NCBI GenBank assembly: GCA_007244375.1
Contig: SCVW01000025.1
Coordinates: 186,001 to 250,000 of the forward strand
Origin: Smithella sp.
Lineage (GTDB): Bacteria > Desulfobacterota > Syntrophia > Syntrophales > Smithellaceae
Direction of reading: 5' to 3'
Length of the DNA: 64,000 nt
The notes beneath the pieces were generated by a model. The model saw only the letters and a program-made list of their open reading frames with translations, was not told the origin of the DNA and made no database searches. Below are positions 23,701 through 32,116 of the stretch, one piece after another (the stretch's first letter is position 1; each line of letters begins with the position of its first letter). Both the position numbers and the translations under genes were made by a program.

Positions 23701-23830
23701 TCCTGATCTGTATGTAACAACCAGCGGAGGAGGAGGCATAGATGGTCAGACTCAACGCGCCAATATAACTCCTCAAAGCCTGATAAATCGGACAAATATT
23801 CTTTTCTGGAGGGACACGCGGATAGAATAG
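20756..23830 (+). CDS. pilY1: PilY1-like tip adhesin with VWA domain and beta-propeller
   Basis: 1024 residues. A signal peptide (to about 24, GVARA) precedes a von Willebrand A domain with MIDAS start DLSGSM (Asp52, Ser54, Ser56) and KFAIVITDGADTY. It carries Cys-rich insertions (CTINSTCASRCSDSTRC). The C-terminal half (about 500-1024) is the PilY1 propeller with VLVGANDGQLHAFKTSDG, GFIDTVYIGDVGSNMWRF and the calcium loop DVDNDGFID at 766-774. PilY1 sits at the pilus tip, mediates adhesion and surface sensing, and controls pilus retraction through calcium. AGGAGG is 8-9 bases before the ATG. Last gene of the riboswitch-controlled operon. Confidence 0.94.
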   Translation: MSAKKIIIAVLIIGLCFMCGVARADDDEIVDDTNEAALFTISLAPDALLILDLSGSMDWNPEGGNNIWGNSSCTAPFYSSSGSGHSTNCSRLAIAKRAIFGILDDNGDNSVNAADETSLNVRIGYMRFYNGNDTGGNYLSGYNRLSKAIGQSYSTIFCNTTRSAGCTINSTCASRCSDSTRCINSECANGGTPLAASLNEAKLYLDAHKADDGLAGACRQKFAIVITDGADTYACSGNGTETQADMYKRRREAVAKAKALANAGYRLFVIGFGKSMPDYLENTLHWMAYFGGTDNPLTANTGNTSAYDPSAVTSCGTSETTGTCDGSSTNCFATSNDPGNIPLSGYAFIATDGDQIAAQLKLAFNIIREANYSFSQASVQLNRTVDENFIYEGTIQPISNDPFWYGHLRKYTINENGSRGSELWDAGTVLMNTSASVRNMKTYKTVGETGTIIDFTTANLTNADLAVTTDERRSEVVGFFRGESAYNIENWKLGDIFRSKPITVGTPSSYFEDIRDANHAFATHRSTHVRASSPYSGRVVLVGANDGQLHAFKTSDGTEAWSFIPPNLLSRLKMIAHNTHPTSLTHKSYVDGPVSVADAWVPETASSGTAKNASDWQTILLFGEGQGAGTNLWSSSPCCDSGFNQTYTSTYQYYCGYHCLNVTSPLNSALCGPTGSTSNWLRLGLSSSQAYLGAPWSSPMIGRLLVNGNEKWVAFIGGGYSSPGAADSGKGIFVFDLVNGNLLWSFTKANNSSLDNPMPATPAIVDVDNDGFIDTVYIGDVGSNMWRFKFCRATDGTSCGTSNWTGGRLFESNSSSGIRPVFTSASVAKDDIGNIWVYWGTGDKLDPTSPNAQEKFFALKDTDFTSTRTISDIENITSEESTYSGSAYGYYINLTGQGEKMLAEPTVFGGVVYFTTYTPPAGNDPCAQGGTAKLYGINYTTGAGALNIVGAEPSETLPRSMTIGTGIPSAPVVSMRPGSDPTPDLYVTTSGGGGIDGQTQRANITPQSLINRTNILFWRDTRIE

Positions 23831-23882
23831 TTGGTCATCCGGAATCAGAAAAATAATCGCTGAAACATTTCTCGTCGGTACA

Positions 23883-23923
23883 ATGCTGTCTGGATTATTT
23901 TCGTTTTATATTCCAGACAGCAT
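23883..23923 (+). terminator. terminator after the PilY1 operon
   Basis: A 12-13 bp stem ATGCTGTCTGGA/TCCAGACAGCAT is followed by a T-rich run (CTCTTTGCATTTTT) about 55 bases after the pilY1 stop. Confidence 0.8.
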
Positions 23924-24118
23924 CTCTTTGCATTTTTAAACCTTGTGTTAATTTCTAATTTAAATTACCGCCATAATCCAAAAATATTTTACCCCAACTA
24001 TTCGAATAATAAGATTTTGACATATTGCTCAATATAATTTATGGAACTAACAGTCAAATTTGTATAATCAGTTTTTAGTATTTAAAAATACTCTCTGAAA
24101 TAAAAAAGGAGCGATTTT

Positions 24119-25258
24119 ATGAAAACAAAAATTATGGATTTGTTCGGAATTGAATATCCTATCATTCTTCCCGGCATGAGCTGGATCAGTGTACCGGAAC
24201 TTGTCGCCGCTGTTTGTAACGCTGGAGGTATCGGTTATCTTGCCACCGGTCCTTTAAGTCCGGCCAAAACAAAAGAATCAATCAAACGAATAAGACAGCT
24301 TACCAACAAACCTTTCGGAGTAGGCATTACTCTTTTGATGCCAAGATCGCACGAAAACGCTATGGTAGCCATTGAAGAAAAAGTCCCCGTTCTTAATATA
24401 TCTCTCGGCAAAGGTGAAGATTTGATCAAGAAAGTTCACGCATATAACGGCAAAGTAATAACCACGGTAACGACAGTTCAGCATGCTTTGGCTGCTCAAA
24501 ATTCAGGAGCGGATGCCCTGCAGGTAACCGGTTATGAAGCTGCGGCTCACGGCAGTCAGATCCCGACAATGGTTCTGGTTCCTGCTGTAGTGGATGCGGT
24601 TAAAATACCGGTGGTCGCAATAGGTGGAATCGCCGATGGCCGCGGAATGGCTGCTGCTTTTGCCCTGGGTGCCGAAGGTATTGGAATGGGAACAAGACTT
24701 TCCATCACAAAGGAAAGTCCGGTTCATGACTTCTGCAAGAAAAAACAATTGGAAAGCGGCATAGAAGATACAATATATTCCAACAGGTTCGATGCGCTAT
24801 ATTGCAGAGTTTTAAAAACTCCTTCTGCTGAAAGAGCATACAAACAAGGCCGTAATCTTCGCAAAGGATTCAAGGCATCATTTGCAATTGCCGAGGCGTT
24901 GGATATTCCATGGATGAAACTGGCAACGGCAGCTTCTTCCGGTCCTAAAGGTGAAAAATCCGAAAAAACTAAAGAAGCACCGGCAAAGTCCGATACCACA
25001 TCAAGACCGAGAAAAAAGAAATCTTTAATGGACAAAATATTAAAAGTTCCCAGGACGGGAATGAATCTCATGCACATGGCTCAGGCTTACGTCGATATTC
25101 AAAAAGCTACAGAGACCGGCGATTTGGATAAAGGATTTTATCTTTCAGGACAGGTCCAGGGTATCATTCATGATATTCCGACAGTAGCAGAGGTGATTGA
25201 CAGAACTGTTAAAGACTTTCTTAAAATTCAGGAAGAAATGGCGGCAAAAACAAAATAG
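24119..25258 (+). CDS. nitronate monooxygenase / FabK-like FMN enzyme
   Basis: 379 residues, TIM-barrel flavoprotein of the 2-nitropropane dioxygenase family. Motifs include GIEYPIILPGMSWIS near the N-terminus, GGIGYLATG, QVTGYEAAAHGSQIPTM, the FMN-phosphate loop VAIGGIADGRGMAAAFALGAEGIGMGTR, and a C-terminal GQVQGIIHDIPTVAEVI. A Lys/Ser-rich insert at about 280-305 (EKSEKTKEAPAKSDTTSRPRKKK) is unusual and looks like a flexible linker. FabK enoyl-ACP reductases share this fold, and acyl-chain metabolism next door makes that a real alternative. Strong AAGGAG site before the ATG. Transcribed alone. Confidence 0.85.
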   Translation: MKTKIMDLFGIEYPIILPGMSWISVPELVAAVCNAGGIGYLATGPLSPAKTKESIKRIRQLTNKPFGVGITLLMPRSHENAMVAIEEKVPVLNISLGKGEDLIKKVHAYNGKVITTVTTVQHALAAQNSGADALQVTGYEAAAHGSQIPTMVLVPAVVDAVKIPVVAIGGIADGRGMAAAFALGAEGIGMGTRLSITKESPVHDFCKKKQLESGIEDTIYSNRFDALYCRVLKTPSAERAYKQGRNLRKGFKASFAIAEALDIPWMKLATAASSGPKGEKSEKTKEAPAKSDTTSRPRKKKSLMDKILKVPRTGMNLMHMAQAYVDIQKATETGDLDKGFYLSGQVQGIIHDIPTVAEVIDRTVKDFLKIQEEMAAKTK

Positions 25259-25364
25259 AGATTATATGTAAATTAGAGTTTTTTATAGGAAGATTGCCGC
25301 AGAGAAAAAAGTTGGCGGATCAAACTTCCGGAAAGCAGAAAGTTATTTTAACTGATATATTTCA

Positions 25365-26198
25365 TTAACCATCCGAAGACGCTGATTTTCTGCTAAGTGC
25401 CCATTTGGTGATCATATCGGAAGAAAGCCGAAACAGCGAAGGAGTGAAACGCTGGGTAAGCCAAAGCCACTTTGCCCTTAAGCCGGGCATCACCATAAAC
25501 TTCTTCCGCGCAACATTTCGCAGTATATTAGTAACTACAGACTCAAGTTTTAATTGACCAGCCATATTTTTTAATATGCGGCTCTCATAAGGCATTGTTT
25601 TCATTTCATCGAGCAGCATCGGTGTATCTATCTCGGGAGGACATACTACGGTCAGGTAAATCCCCTTCTGCTTTAATTCACCTCTAAGACATTCAGCCAA
25701 ACCTACAAGTGCAAATTTTGAAGTGCCGTAAGCGGTGTATCCGCACATGCCCACTAACCCGGCCATAGAAGAAATTATGACAATATGCGAGCCCTGTTTC
25801 ATTGCGGGAAGAGCTTGAGCAATCATATTACGAGTTCCGTACAAATTTATTTTCATAACCGCATCGAATGTTTCGTAAGAGATGTTTCCTAAATAATCAC
25901 AGGCGATAATTCCGGCACTATTAATTAGAATATCAGGTGCTTCGGATTCTTTTATCTCCTGTGAAATTACACATGACAACTCGTTATTATTGGCAACGTC
26001 CACACTCAGACATCTGATAAACTGTTGGGGAAAAACTTTGAACTTCTCTATATCCTGACGCGCATCTTCCAGTTTTGCACTGTTTCGAGCAATAATAGTA
26101 AGATTGGCACCATAACTGAAAAGTTTCCGCGCGATTTCCAGACCTATACCGCTTGAGCCGCCAGTAATGTAAACATGTTTATTCTTGTAATAGTCCAT
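25365..26198 (-). CDS. short-chain dehydrogenase resembling 3-ketodihydrosphingosine reductase
   Basis: 277 residues. NAD(P)-binding TGGSSGIG at 12-19, LINSAG at 91-96, catalytic Ser143/144 in ISSMAG, Tyr157 and Lys161 in YTAYGTSKFALVGLAECLRGEL. The segments SMAGLVGMCGYTAYGTSKFA and VVCPPEIDTPML, and the C-terminal membrane-prone tail (KWLWLTQRFTPSLFRL), are the pattern of KDSR/Tsc10-type reductases acting on long-chain 3-keto bases. A role in lipid reduction is inferred; sphingolipid synthesis is not shown because no serine palmitoyltransferase is in view. It follows a glycyl radical enzyme gene on the same strand with 90 bases between them. Confidence 0.82.
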   Translation of the reverse strand: MDYYKNKHVYITGGSSGIGLEIARKLFSYGANLTIIARNSAKLEDARQDIEKFKVFPQQFIRCLSVDVANNNELSCVISQEIKESEAPDILINSAGIIACDYLGNISYETFDAVMKINLYGTRNMIAQALPAMKQGSHIVIISSMAGLVGMCGYTAYGTSKFALVGLAECLRGELKQKGIYLTVVCPPEIDTPMLLDEMKTMPYESRILKNMAGQLKLESVVTNILRNVARKKFMVMPGLRAKWLWLTQRFTPSLFRLSSDMITKWALSRKSASSDG

Positions 26199-26288
26199 GC
26201 TTATTCTCCTTTGAAATTATCATCTCCAACGCAATACTTAAGTTCCATGAATGTCAAAGAGAGCCCTTCCCAATCACAATAAAAGAAT

Positions 26289-29282
26289 TCATATTCCGTA
26301 TTCCGCACGCTCAATGAGTTCAAGCTGCATATCACGGTTTAGTGTTACAAAATAAGCATTGTATCCTGATATCCGGACAAGAAGGTTGCGGTAGTTTTCC
26401 GGATGCGCCATGGCATCTTTGAGCATATCTGAGGTAACCACATTCATTTGCATTTGCATGCCACCCAAGTCAAAATAAGTTTTCACATAAGAGAACATAT
26501 CATCCACTGTCTTTTCGCGTGAGTCATTCGCTGATGGCACTACCTTGACATTGAAAGCAATATTATTGTTCAAATTCAGTGGATCAAGTTTAGCCACATC
26601 ACGAATATTGTCGAGCAGGTTCTTTGATGCAAACGGTTGCGGTGTAAGACCGGGAGTAAAGGGTTTACCGGCAAGTCGCCCGGAAGGAAGTGCTCCCGTG
26701 AGTGTTCCGAAAGCCACATGGGTGGACATTGACCAGAATCCCGTGGTATATTTGCCGCCGCGATAGTGTGGCAAACTGATGTAATAATCATGTGCCCATT
26801 TGGTGATGCGATTGGCCATCGCCACTGCCTCTTCACTTCCGGAGCCGAACAGAGGCACCTTTTTATGCACCAGCGCCAGCAGAACCGGATCATTTTCAAA
26901 GTTAGTATCCACAGCTTTCTTTAAATCTGCAAAAGAAATCTTTTTATCATCGTAAACAAGTTTTTTAATCACCATCATCGAGTCGGTTATATCCGCAAGA
27001 CCGATTATAGCGGTACCGGAACTGTTGTACTTTGAGCCGCCTTTCGTTACATCCAATCTTTTTTGAATGGAACCGTCGATAAGCGAAGAAAGAAGCGGTG
27101 TAGGCCGCAGATACTGGTGAGCTTCGGCCAGCATGTGATTATATTCGATGGATTTGTCGATGATAAATTTGAATTGCTCAGTGAACGCATTAAAAAAATC
27201 ATCAAAAGTTTTAAAGTCTCCACGCTCCACGATACCTGTATCGGGTCCCAGTTTCCAGTCTGTAAGCGGATGTATGCCGTTATTCATGGCCATCTCTAAA
27301 GCGGCAACCATATTCATCATCTGCATGTTGGTATGACCAATGTGCTTGCCGGACAATGTCGGTTCAACACAACCAGTTGCCGACCAGTTACGGATATCAT
27401 GAATATCGTAATTCATTTTGGAAAGCGAAGAAATGATTGCTGCGTCGTTATGCATGGAAGGTGTGGCTGCTGTAATAAGATTCACTTCGCAGAGTCGTTT
27501 AAGGTAAGCGTCACTATTAACGCCGGGCATAAAACGCGCGTTTACATTGGGATCGCGGATGGAAAGTATTTCGGTAACCTTAAGAAAAATATAAGTCATG
27601 TCATTGACGGCATCTTTACCATCCGCAGTAATACCGCCTAAAGTTATGGCCTGATCCGAAGAACTGCCGCCGAAATAGAAGTTGGCCAAATCCGGTGTAA
27701 GTGGAAAATGGTCGGTACAGCGCATATAAAAGTGCCCGATAAGTTCTATCGCATGACGTATGTATGCCTCACGTGTATCTTTCGATTTAATTTTTTCCAT
27801 GTCCGCGACAAAATATGGCTGAAGCCACTGATCAAGTCTTCCCAGCGAAAGGCCCGCATTCATGCTCTCCATATGGAGTCCCACCCATGTAATCCAAATG
27901 GCATTAACTGCCTCGTCAAGAGTACGGGCGGGCTTTTCCACAACATGCTCACATATGACCGCAATGGTTTCAAGCTCTCCCTGGCGTATAGGATCCTTTT
28001 CCGTTTTGGCATCTTTCATAGCCTGTTTCGACAGATTTTTTGAATAAGCTGTCAGTCCTTCAAGGCAAAACATCATTGATTCCAACGTCACTCTTTTTTC
28101 AAGGTTTGCTTCCTTTTCCAATTCTGTTTTTATTTCGGCAATTATCCCCGAAGTACCCAAACGCAATATTTTGGGAAAATCCGGAATGGTATGAGAAATT
28201 GTTGCCACCTTCCAATTAAAATAAAGAGCGAAGCGTTCATCAATCTGCTGGCACAAAGGATTATTGTACTTATCCCGCACCCACTCGCGGAAATTTCTTT
28301 TCATCCAGTATGGGAAAATATCATTATGGAGAAGCTCTCGGGTTTCTTCGGAAATATCAAAGGGATTGTACGTACGATACGGCATGGTAATGAGTTCATT
28401 CCATATAATGACGGCGCTGCCCTCAGGATACAAAGGACAACCAACTTTTTTACTGGTGGTTGTACCGGCTATAAGTGAGTTCTCAGAAATTATGGGCTTG
28501 CGGTTTTCCATCAGATATTTATACGCCAGCGCTTTACGCATTACAGGAATGCAAGGGTGACCGTTTTTATCCGTTTCAAAACCGTTTTTTCTGTGCCACT
28601 CTGTTACAAGGCGTGGGATTTCCGGACACACTTCCGGTTTTGCCGTCAGATGAATATCAAGAAATTTTCTTAGACGTGGAAAATCATCAAGACTGTGGTC
28701 GGAAAGATAAGCATCTTCCAGATATTTTACGCCATTATCTACTTTGTTACATTTAAGTCGTAATTTTCTTCTTGCGGCAAGTTCGTTGCTCAAATCGTTA
28801 CGGGCATCAGGTGATTTTTTTAACAAGCTTTTTTGAGTATCATTCCTTTCTTTTTCCATAAGCTTTATTTGCTTCTTGTTAATTAGCAGGGAAAGAAGAA
28901 AGGCGAAAAGATTTATATAAGTGATACTTCCATCGATACGTGCTTCATTTTTGAGAATCATGTAAATCTGATCGGTGGATGTGCCGCTTAAGACTTTCCT
29001 CACTGCAGCCGCAGTGCGAAACACCATAACCGCATGAGCATTATCAGGAATATTCCTCACAACGGAAAGCGCTCCGTCTTTCGAAATAATAGCGGAGAAT
29101 ACTGATCCGTTTTCAGTACGGATTCCTATAACGAAATCCAAAGGACCGTCTGAAGTGATGAGATATTTTTTTATCCCGGATCTGTGATTATAGATCATGG
29201 CCAGCACTTTAAGAAGTATATGGAGCATCAGACCTGTAGGAGAAAGTGCAGGCCTTTTTGATTTCTCAGTGCTCATTTTCAT
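26289..29282 (-). CDS. glycyl radical enzyme with N-terminal SCP2-like extension, substrate unknown
   Basis: 997 residues, well above the usual 780-850. Residues about 160-997 are a pyruvate-formate-lyase-family glycyl radical enzyme: active-site GCVEP with Cys638 and Glu640, and the C-terminal radical loop RISGYNAYF with Gly973. The GCVE form, with a Glu two residues after the thiyl Cys, is shared by choline TMA-lyase and diol/glycerol dehydratases, so elimination chemistry is likely rather than acyl cleavage. Residues about 40-140 (FVIGIRTENGSVFSAII... VMVFRTAAAVRKVLSG... ARIDGSITYINLFAFL) resemble an SCP2 sterol-carrier domain, suggesting a lipid-like substrate. AAGG sits 8-9 bases before the ATG. 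No activating radical SAM enzyme is adjacent. Confidence 0.85.
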   Translation of the reverse strand: MKMSTEKSKRPALSPTGLMLHILLKVLAMIYNHRSGIKKYLITSDGPLDFVIGIRTENGSVFSAIISKDGALSVVRNIPDNAHAVMVFRTAAAVRKVLSGTSTDQIYMILKNEARIDGSITYINLFAFLLSLLINKKQIKLMEKERNDTQKSLLKKSPDARNDLSNELAARRKLRLKCNKVDNGVKYLEDAYLSDHSLDDFPRLRKFLDIHLTAKPEVCPEIPRLVTEWHRKNGFETDKNGHPCIPVMRKALAYKYLMENRKPIISENSLIAGTTTSKKVGCPLYPEGSAVIIWNELITMPYRTYNPFDISEETRELLHNDIFPYWMKRNFREWVRDKYNNPLCQQIDERFALYFNWKVATISHTIPDFPKILRLGTSGIIAEIKTELEKEANLEKRVTLESMMFCLEGLTAYSKNLSKQAMKDAKTEKDPIRQGELETIAVICEHVVEKPARTLDEAVNAIWITWVGLHMESMNAGLSLGRLDQWLQPYFVADMEKIKSKDTREAYIRHAIELIGHFYMRCTDHFPLTPDLANFYFGGSSSDQAITLGGITADGKDAVNDMTYIFLKVTEILSIRDPNVNARFMPGVNSDAYLKRLCEVNLITAATPSMHNDAAIISSLSKMNYDIHDIRNWSATGCVEPTLSGKHIGHTNMQMMNMVAALEMAMNNGIHPLTDWKLGPDTGIVERGDFKTFDDFFNAFTEQFKFIIDKSIEYNHMLAEAHQYLRPTPLLSSLIDGSIQKRLDVTKGGSKYNSSGTAIIGLADITDSMMVIKKLVYDDKKISFADLKKAVDTNFENDPVLLALVHKKVPLFGSGSEEAVAMANRITKWAHDYYISLPHYRGGKYTTGFWSMSTHVAFGTLTGALPSGRLAGKPFTPGLTPQPFASKNLLDNIRDVAKLDPLNLNNNIAFNVKVVPSANDSREKTVDDMFSYVKTYFDLGGMQMQMNVVTSDMLKDAMAHPENYRNLLVRISGYNAYFVTLNRDMQLELIERAEYGI

Positions 29283-29363
29283 TATACTACCTTCCCTATT
29301 ATTTTATAAGCTTATAGAGAAAACTTCCGGTAGTGTTGGCAAGTTCATGAACTTCTCTCGTTT

Positions 29364-30149
29364 TCACTGTGCAGATAAACCGCCATCGACCGGGAAAATA
29401 CCGCCTGTAATATAGTCCGAAGCTTTGGACGCCAAAAATACTGCCAGGCCCTTGATTTCATTCTCATCTCCGTACATCTTCAGTGGAATAGCAGCCACGG
29501 TAAGGTCAAGAATTTGTTTATTCTCCGGCTTGAATATATAAGCCATCATATCGGTCTTAAAGAATCCCGGAGCTACGCAATTGACATAAATTTTGTATCG
29601 GGCCAATTTAAGAGCCAGCGTCTTGGTCAGACCCTCTACGGCAAATTTGGAAGGATTGTAAGCAACAGCCGGATGCTCTTCTTCATTGGAACCTCGCGAG
29701 CCATAGATGGATGAAATATTTATCATCTTTCCCCCGCCTTTTTCTTTCATGATACGAGCCACCATCTGGGATATTATCCACACACCCTTAACATTCACGT
29801 CAAAAATCTTTTCCCATTTGTCCAGCGGATAATCGAGTGTCGGCGCACCCCAGGTTAGTCCGGCATTATTGACCAATATATCAATAGTACCGAATTTATC
29901 CATGGTAGTTTTAATCAGATTTTCAATATCTTCTTTTTTAGCCATATCACATTTGACAGCAAGAGATTTCACTCCCAGTTTTTCCAATTCCTGCGCTTCT
30001 TTTTCGCAGTTTTCGAACTTACGCGACGCAATCACTACATTTGATCCTGCTTCGGCCAATCCTGTGGCCATAAATTTGCCGATACCTCTGCCGCCGCCTG
30101 TAACAACTGAAACCTTCCCCTTCAAATCGAATAAATCTTTAACATTCAT
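29364..30149 (-). CDS. short-chain dehydrogenase/reductase (FabG-like)
   Basis: 261 residues with TGGGRGIG at 17-24, DILVNNAGLTW at 90-100, Ser146/147 in NISSIYG, Tyr164 and Lys168 in YNPSKFAVEGLTK, and the C-terminal DYITGGIFPVDGG. This is the classical SDR layout of 3-oxoacyl-ACP reductase and gluconate 5-dehydrogenase; YGSRGSNEEEHPAVAY before the active Tyr carries a short acidic insert. Lying 81 bases upstream of the glycyl radical enzyme on the same strand, it probably shares its transcript and pathway. Substrate unknown. AAGGAG is present a few bases before the ATG. Confidence 0.88.
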   Translation of the reverse strand: MNVKDLFDLKGKVSVVTGGGRGIGKFMATGLAEAGSNVVIASRKFENCEKEAQELEKLGVKSLAVKCDMAKKEDIENLIKTTMDKFGTIDILVNNAGLTWGAPTLDYPLDKWEKIFDVNVKGVWIISQMVARIMKEKGGGKMINISSIYGSRGSNEEEHPAVAYNPSKFAVEGLTKTLALKLARYKIYVNCVAPGFFKTDMMAYIFKPENKQILDLTVAAIPLKMYGDENEIKGLAVFLASKASDYITGGIFPVDGGLSAQ

Positions 30150-30521
30150 TGCGAACTCCTTAATTAAAGTAATTATTATATTGGAAGTATATGAATATCG
30201 AACTTTTTGTCAAAGGAATATTTATCCCAAAAATGAAGAAGTATACGGATAATGAACATATGGCATTTTACTATACACCCTTTTTATGTTCATTGTATTT
30301 TTTACTTTGTACTACAAAAGTCAAAGGGGTTACAGCGCAAGCCATAACCCCTTGAAATCACGGGTATGAACCCCAGGGCAATCCCGATTGCTGTCGGGAC
30401 TGGACCCTAATTCCGCCCCAAGGGGCGGGATATTATACCCTCCGCTTTGTCCCGATAAAATCGGGATTCGACTTGCAAATTTCAATACACTTCGTTTTTG
30501 AAATTTGAGTCTCACAATAAA
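30150..30521. other. intergenic region with several hairpins
   Basis: Holds the tRNA terminator (30324-30353) and three smaller palindromes: TCCCGAT/GTCGGGA near 30382-30400, CCGCCCC/GGGGCGG near 30413-30430, and TCCCGAT/ATCGGGA near 30451-30468. No gene. Confidence 0.5.
30324..30353 (-). terminator. terminator downstream of tRNA-Val
   Basis: Nine-bp stem AAGGGGTTA/TAACCCCTT with a 12-base loop, followed on the minus strand by TTTGACTTTTG. It lies about 170 bases beyond the tRNA 3' end. Confidence 0.6.
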
Positions 30522-30596
30522 TGGTAGGCGGTACTGGATTTGAACCAGTGACTTCTACCGTGTGAAGGTAGCACTCTCCCGCTGAGTTAACCGCCC
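30522..30596 (-). tRNA. tRNA-Val (CAC anticodon)
   Basis: Reading the minus strand: acceptor GGGCGGT/ACCGCCT, D-arm with AACTCAGCGGGAGAGT, anticodon stem CTACC/GGTAG with loop TTCACAC (anticodon CAC, reading GUG), T-arm CTGGTTCAAATCCAG, and an encoded CCA end. The first acceptor pair is G-U. It is a single tRNA gene, with no integrated element next to it. Confidence 0.96.
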
Positions 30597-30763
30597 GAGT
30601 GAAGATTGATATAACTTAAAGCATTTCCTATTTCAAGGAAAAAAGTCTTTAAATCAAGCACAACATTCTTGAAAATCAGTATTAATCAAATCCGAATATT
30701 CAGGCATAAAATCGGCAAATATCTTGATTGTTTCTTTGTATCAAAAATTATTTGAGGCCAACC

Positions 30764-30797
30764 CCTCCGCCATCCTCCAGGAGGAGGACAGCGGAGG
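30764..30797. terminator. hairpin downstream of the thiolase gene
   Basis: CCTCCGC/GCGGAGG with an inner CCTCC/GGAGG forms a strong stem-loop 40 bases past the thiolase stop. There is no good T-run, so it may be a repeat or an RNA-stabilising end rather than a classic terminator. Confidence 0.45.
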
Positions 30798-30837
30798 AAT
30801 TGTATAGAGTTACAGCTTGAAGCTAGAAGGGACAATT

Positions 30838-32031
30838 TTATAGCATTTCAAATATTGCAGCAGCTCCCATACCACCGCCAATACACATGGAAACGATACC
30901 GCGTTTGTTGCCGCGACGTTTCATCTCATGAAGCAACTGAGCAGTCAGTTTGGCACCCGTGCAACCCAATGGATGACCTAATGCAATAGCGCCACCATTG
31001 GGATTAATATCACCGGCATTGAGCCTGTCTTCCAGGCCAAGTTCTCTGATACAATAAAGTGCCTGAGATGCAAAGGCTTCGTTTATTTCGAACAATTCTA
31101 TATCTTTTGTCGTCAAACCGGCAAGTTTCAGTACCTTGGGAATGGCATATCTTGGACCAACGCCCATTTCTTCAGGCTTGCAACCTGCCACAGCATAGTG
31201 CGTCAGTTTGGCTATGGGTTTCACGCCAATGGCTTTGGCTTTTTCTGCTGACATAACAAGCGAAAAGGCAGCACCATCGGTCATTTGCGAAGAGTTGGCG
31301 GCGGTAACGTTTCCACCCTGCTTGAAGGGTGATTTCAGTTTCCCCATATCCTGAAGATTAACCGGCCATCTTACTCCGTCATCGGTATCAAATACAAATT
31401 CGGTGCGAATGCGCTTTCCATTTTTATCCTTCTTGTATTTATAAGCCGTAACAGGAATGATTTCTTCCTTGAATTTACCGGCCTTAATGGCCTCGTAAGC
31501 CCGGCGATTACTTTCCATACCGAATTTATCCATGTCTTCACGGGAAACTCCATGATTTGCAGCAACGTTTTCCGCTGTGTTACCCATGTTAATATAAACA
31601 TTTGGCATTGTAGCGAAATTCCAATCGGGATCAGGACGGAAAATACCACCACCCATCGGTATGTGAGTCATAGATTCGACACCACCGGCAATAATAACTT
31701 CCGACCAGCCCGCACGAATCTTAGCAGTGGCATCAGCAATGGATTGAACACCAGACGAGCAGAAACGGTTGAGAGTCATACCGGATACCGGTTCCGGTAA
31801 TCCGGCTCCGACAGCCAGCACTTTACCGAAGTTCATTCCGGCTTCAGCCTCAGGGAATGCGCAACCGACAATCAAATCATCTATATCTTTTGGATCAAGC
31901 TGGGGAACTCTCGCCAGCAAACCTTTAATTACTTGGATAGCAAAAACATCTGCCCTCGTTTCGGACAGACCGCCTCTTTTATATCTTGCACCGGCACTCC
32001 TTACGGATGCGACAATGACAGCTTCACTCAT
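30838..32031 (-). CDS. fadA: acetyl-CoA acyltransferase (thiolase)
   Basis: 397 residues. Nucleophile Cys91 in NRFCSSG, His353 in GHPLGCTGA and Cys383 in [10 protein letters not shown] give the thiolase catalytic set; NEAFA is also present. It catalyses thiolytic cleavage of 3-ketoacyl-CoA or the reverse condensation. Position directly after a fused hydroxyacyl-CoA dehydrogenase/hydratase and the length favour the degradative FadA/FadI group rather than acetoacetyl-CoA thiolase, but specificity is not fixed by sequence. In the TetR-fadB-thiolase unit; 85 bases from the upstream stop. Confidence 0.93.
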   Translation of the reverse strand: MSEAVIVASVRSAGARYKRGGLSETRADVFAIQVIKGLLARVPQLDPKDIDDLIVGCAFPEAEAGMNFGKVLAVGAGLPEPVSGMTLNRFCSSGVQSIADATAKIRAGWSEVIIAGGVESMTHIPMGGGIFRPDPDWNFATMPNVYINMGNTAENVAANHGVSREDMDKFGMESNRRAYEAIKAGKFKEEIIPVTAYKYKKDKNGKRIRTEFVFDTDDGVRWPVNLQDMGKLKSPFKQGGNVTAANSSQMTDGAAFSLVMSAEKAKAIGVKPIAKLTHYAVAGCKPEEMGVGPRYAIPKVLKLAGLTTKDIELFEINEAFASQALYCIRELGLEDRLNAGDINPNGGAIALGHPLGCTGAKLTAQLLHEMKRRGNKRGIVSMCIGGGMGAAAIFEML

Positions 32032-32116
32032 ATTATTTTCCTCCTTACAGGATTTTGTTATGTTTAAAGCCAGCGGCTGATGACTTAATTCAATTAGCCA
32101 CCGGACATGTTATTTT

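Noticed and set aside
30330-30515. 61-residue minus-strand frame beside tRNA-Val
   Set aside because: Spans several hairpins including the tRNA terminator; no coding features.
30522-30596. tRNA as an integration site for a mobile element
   Set aside because: No integrase, phage gene or repeated tRNA 3' end is visible on either side.
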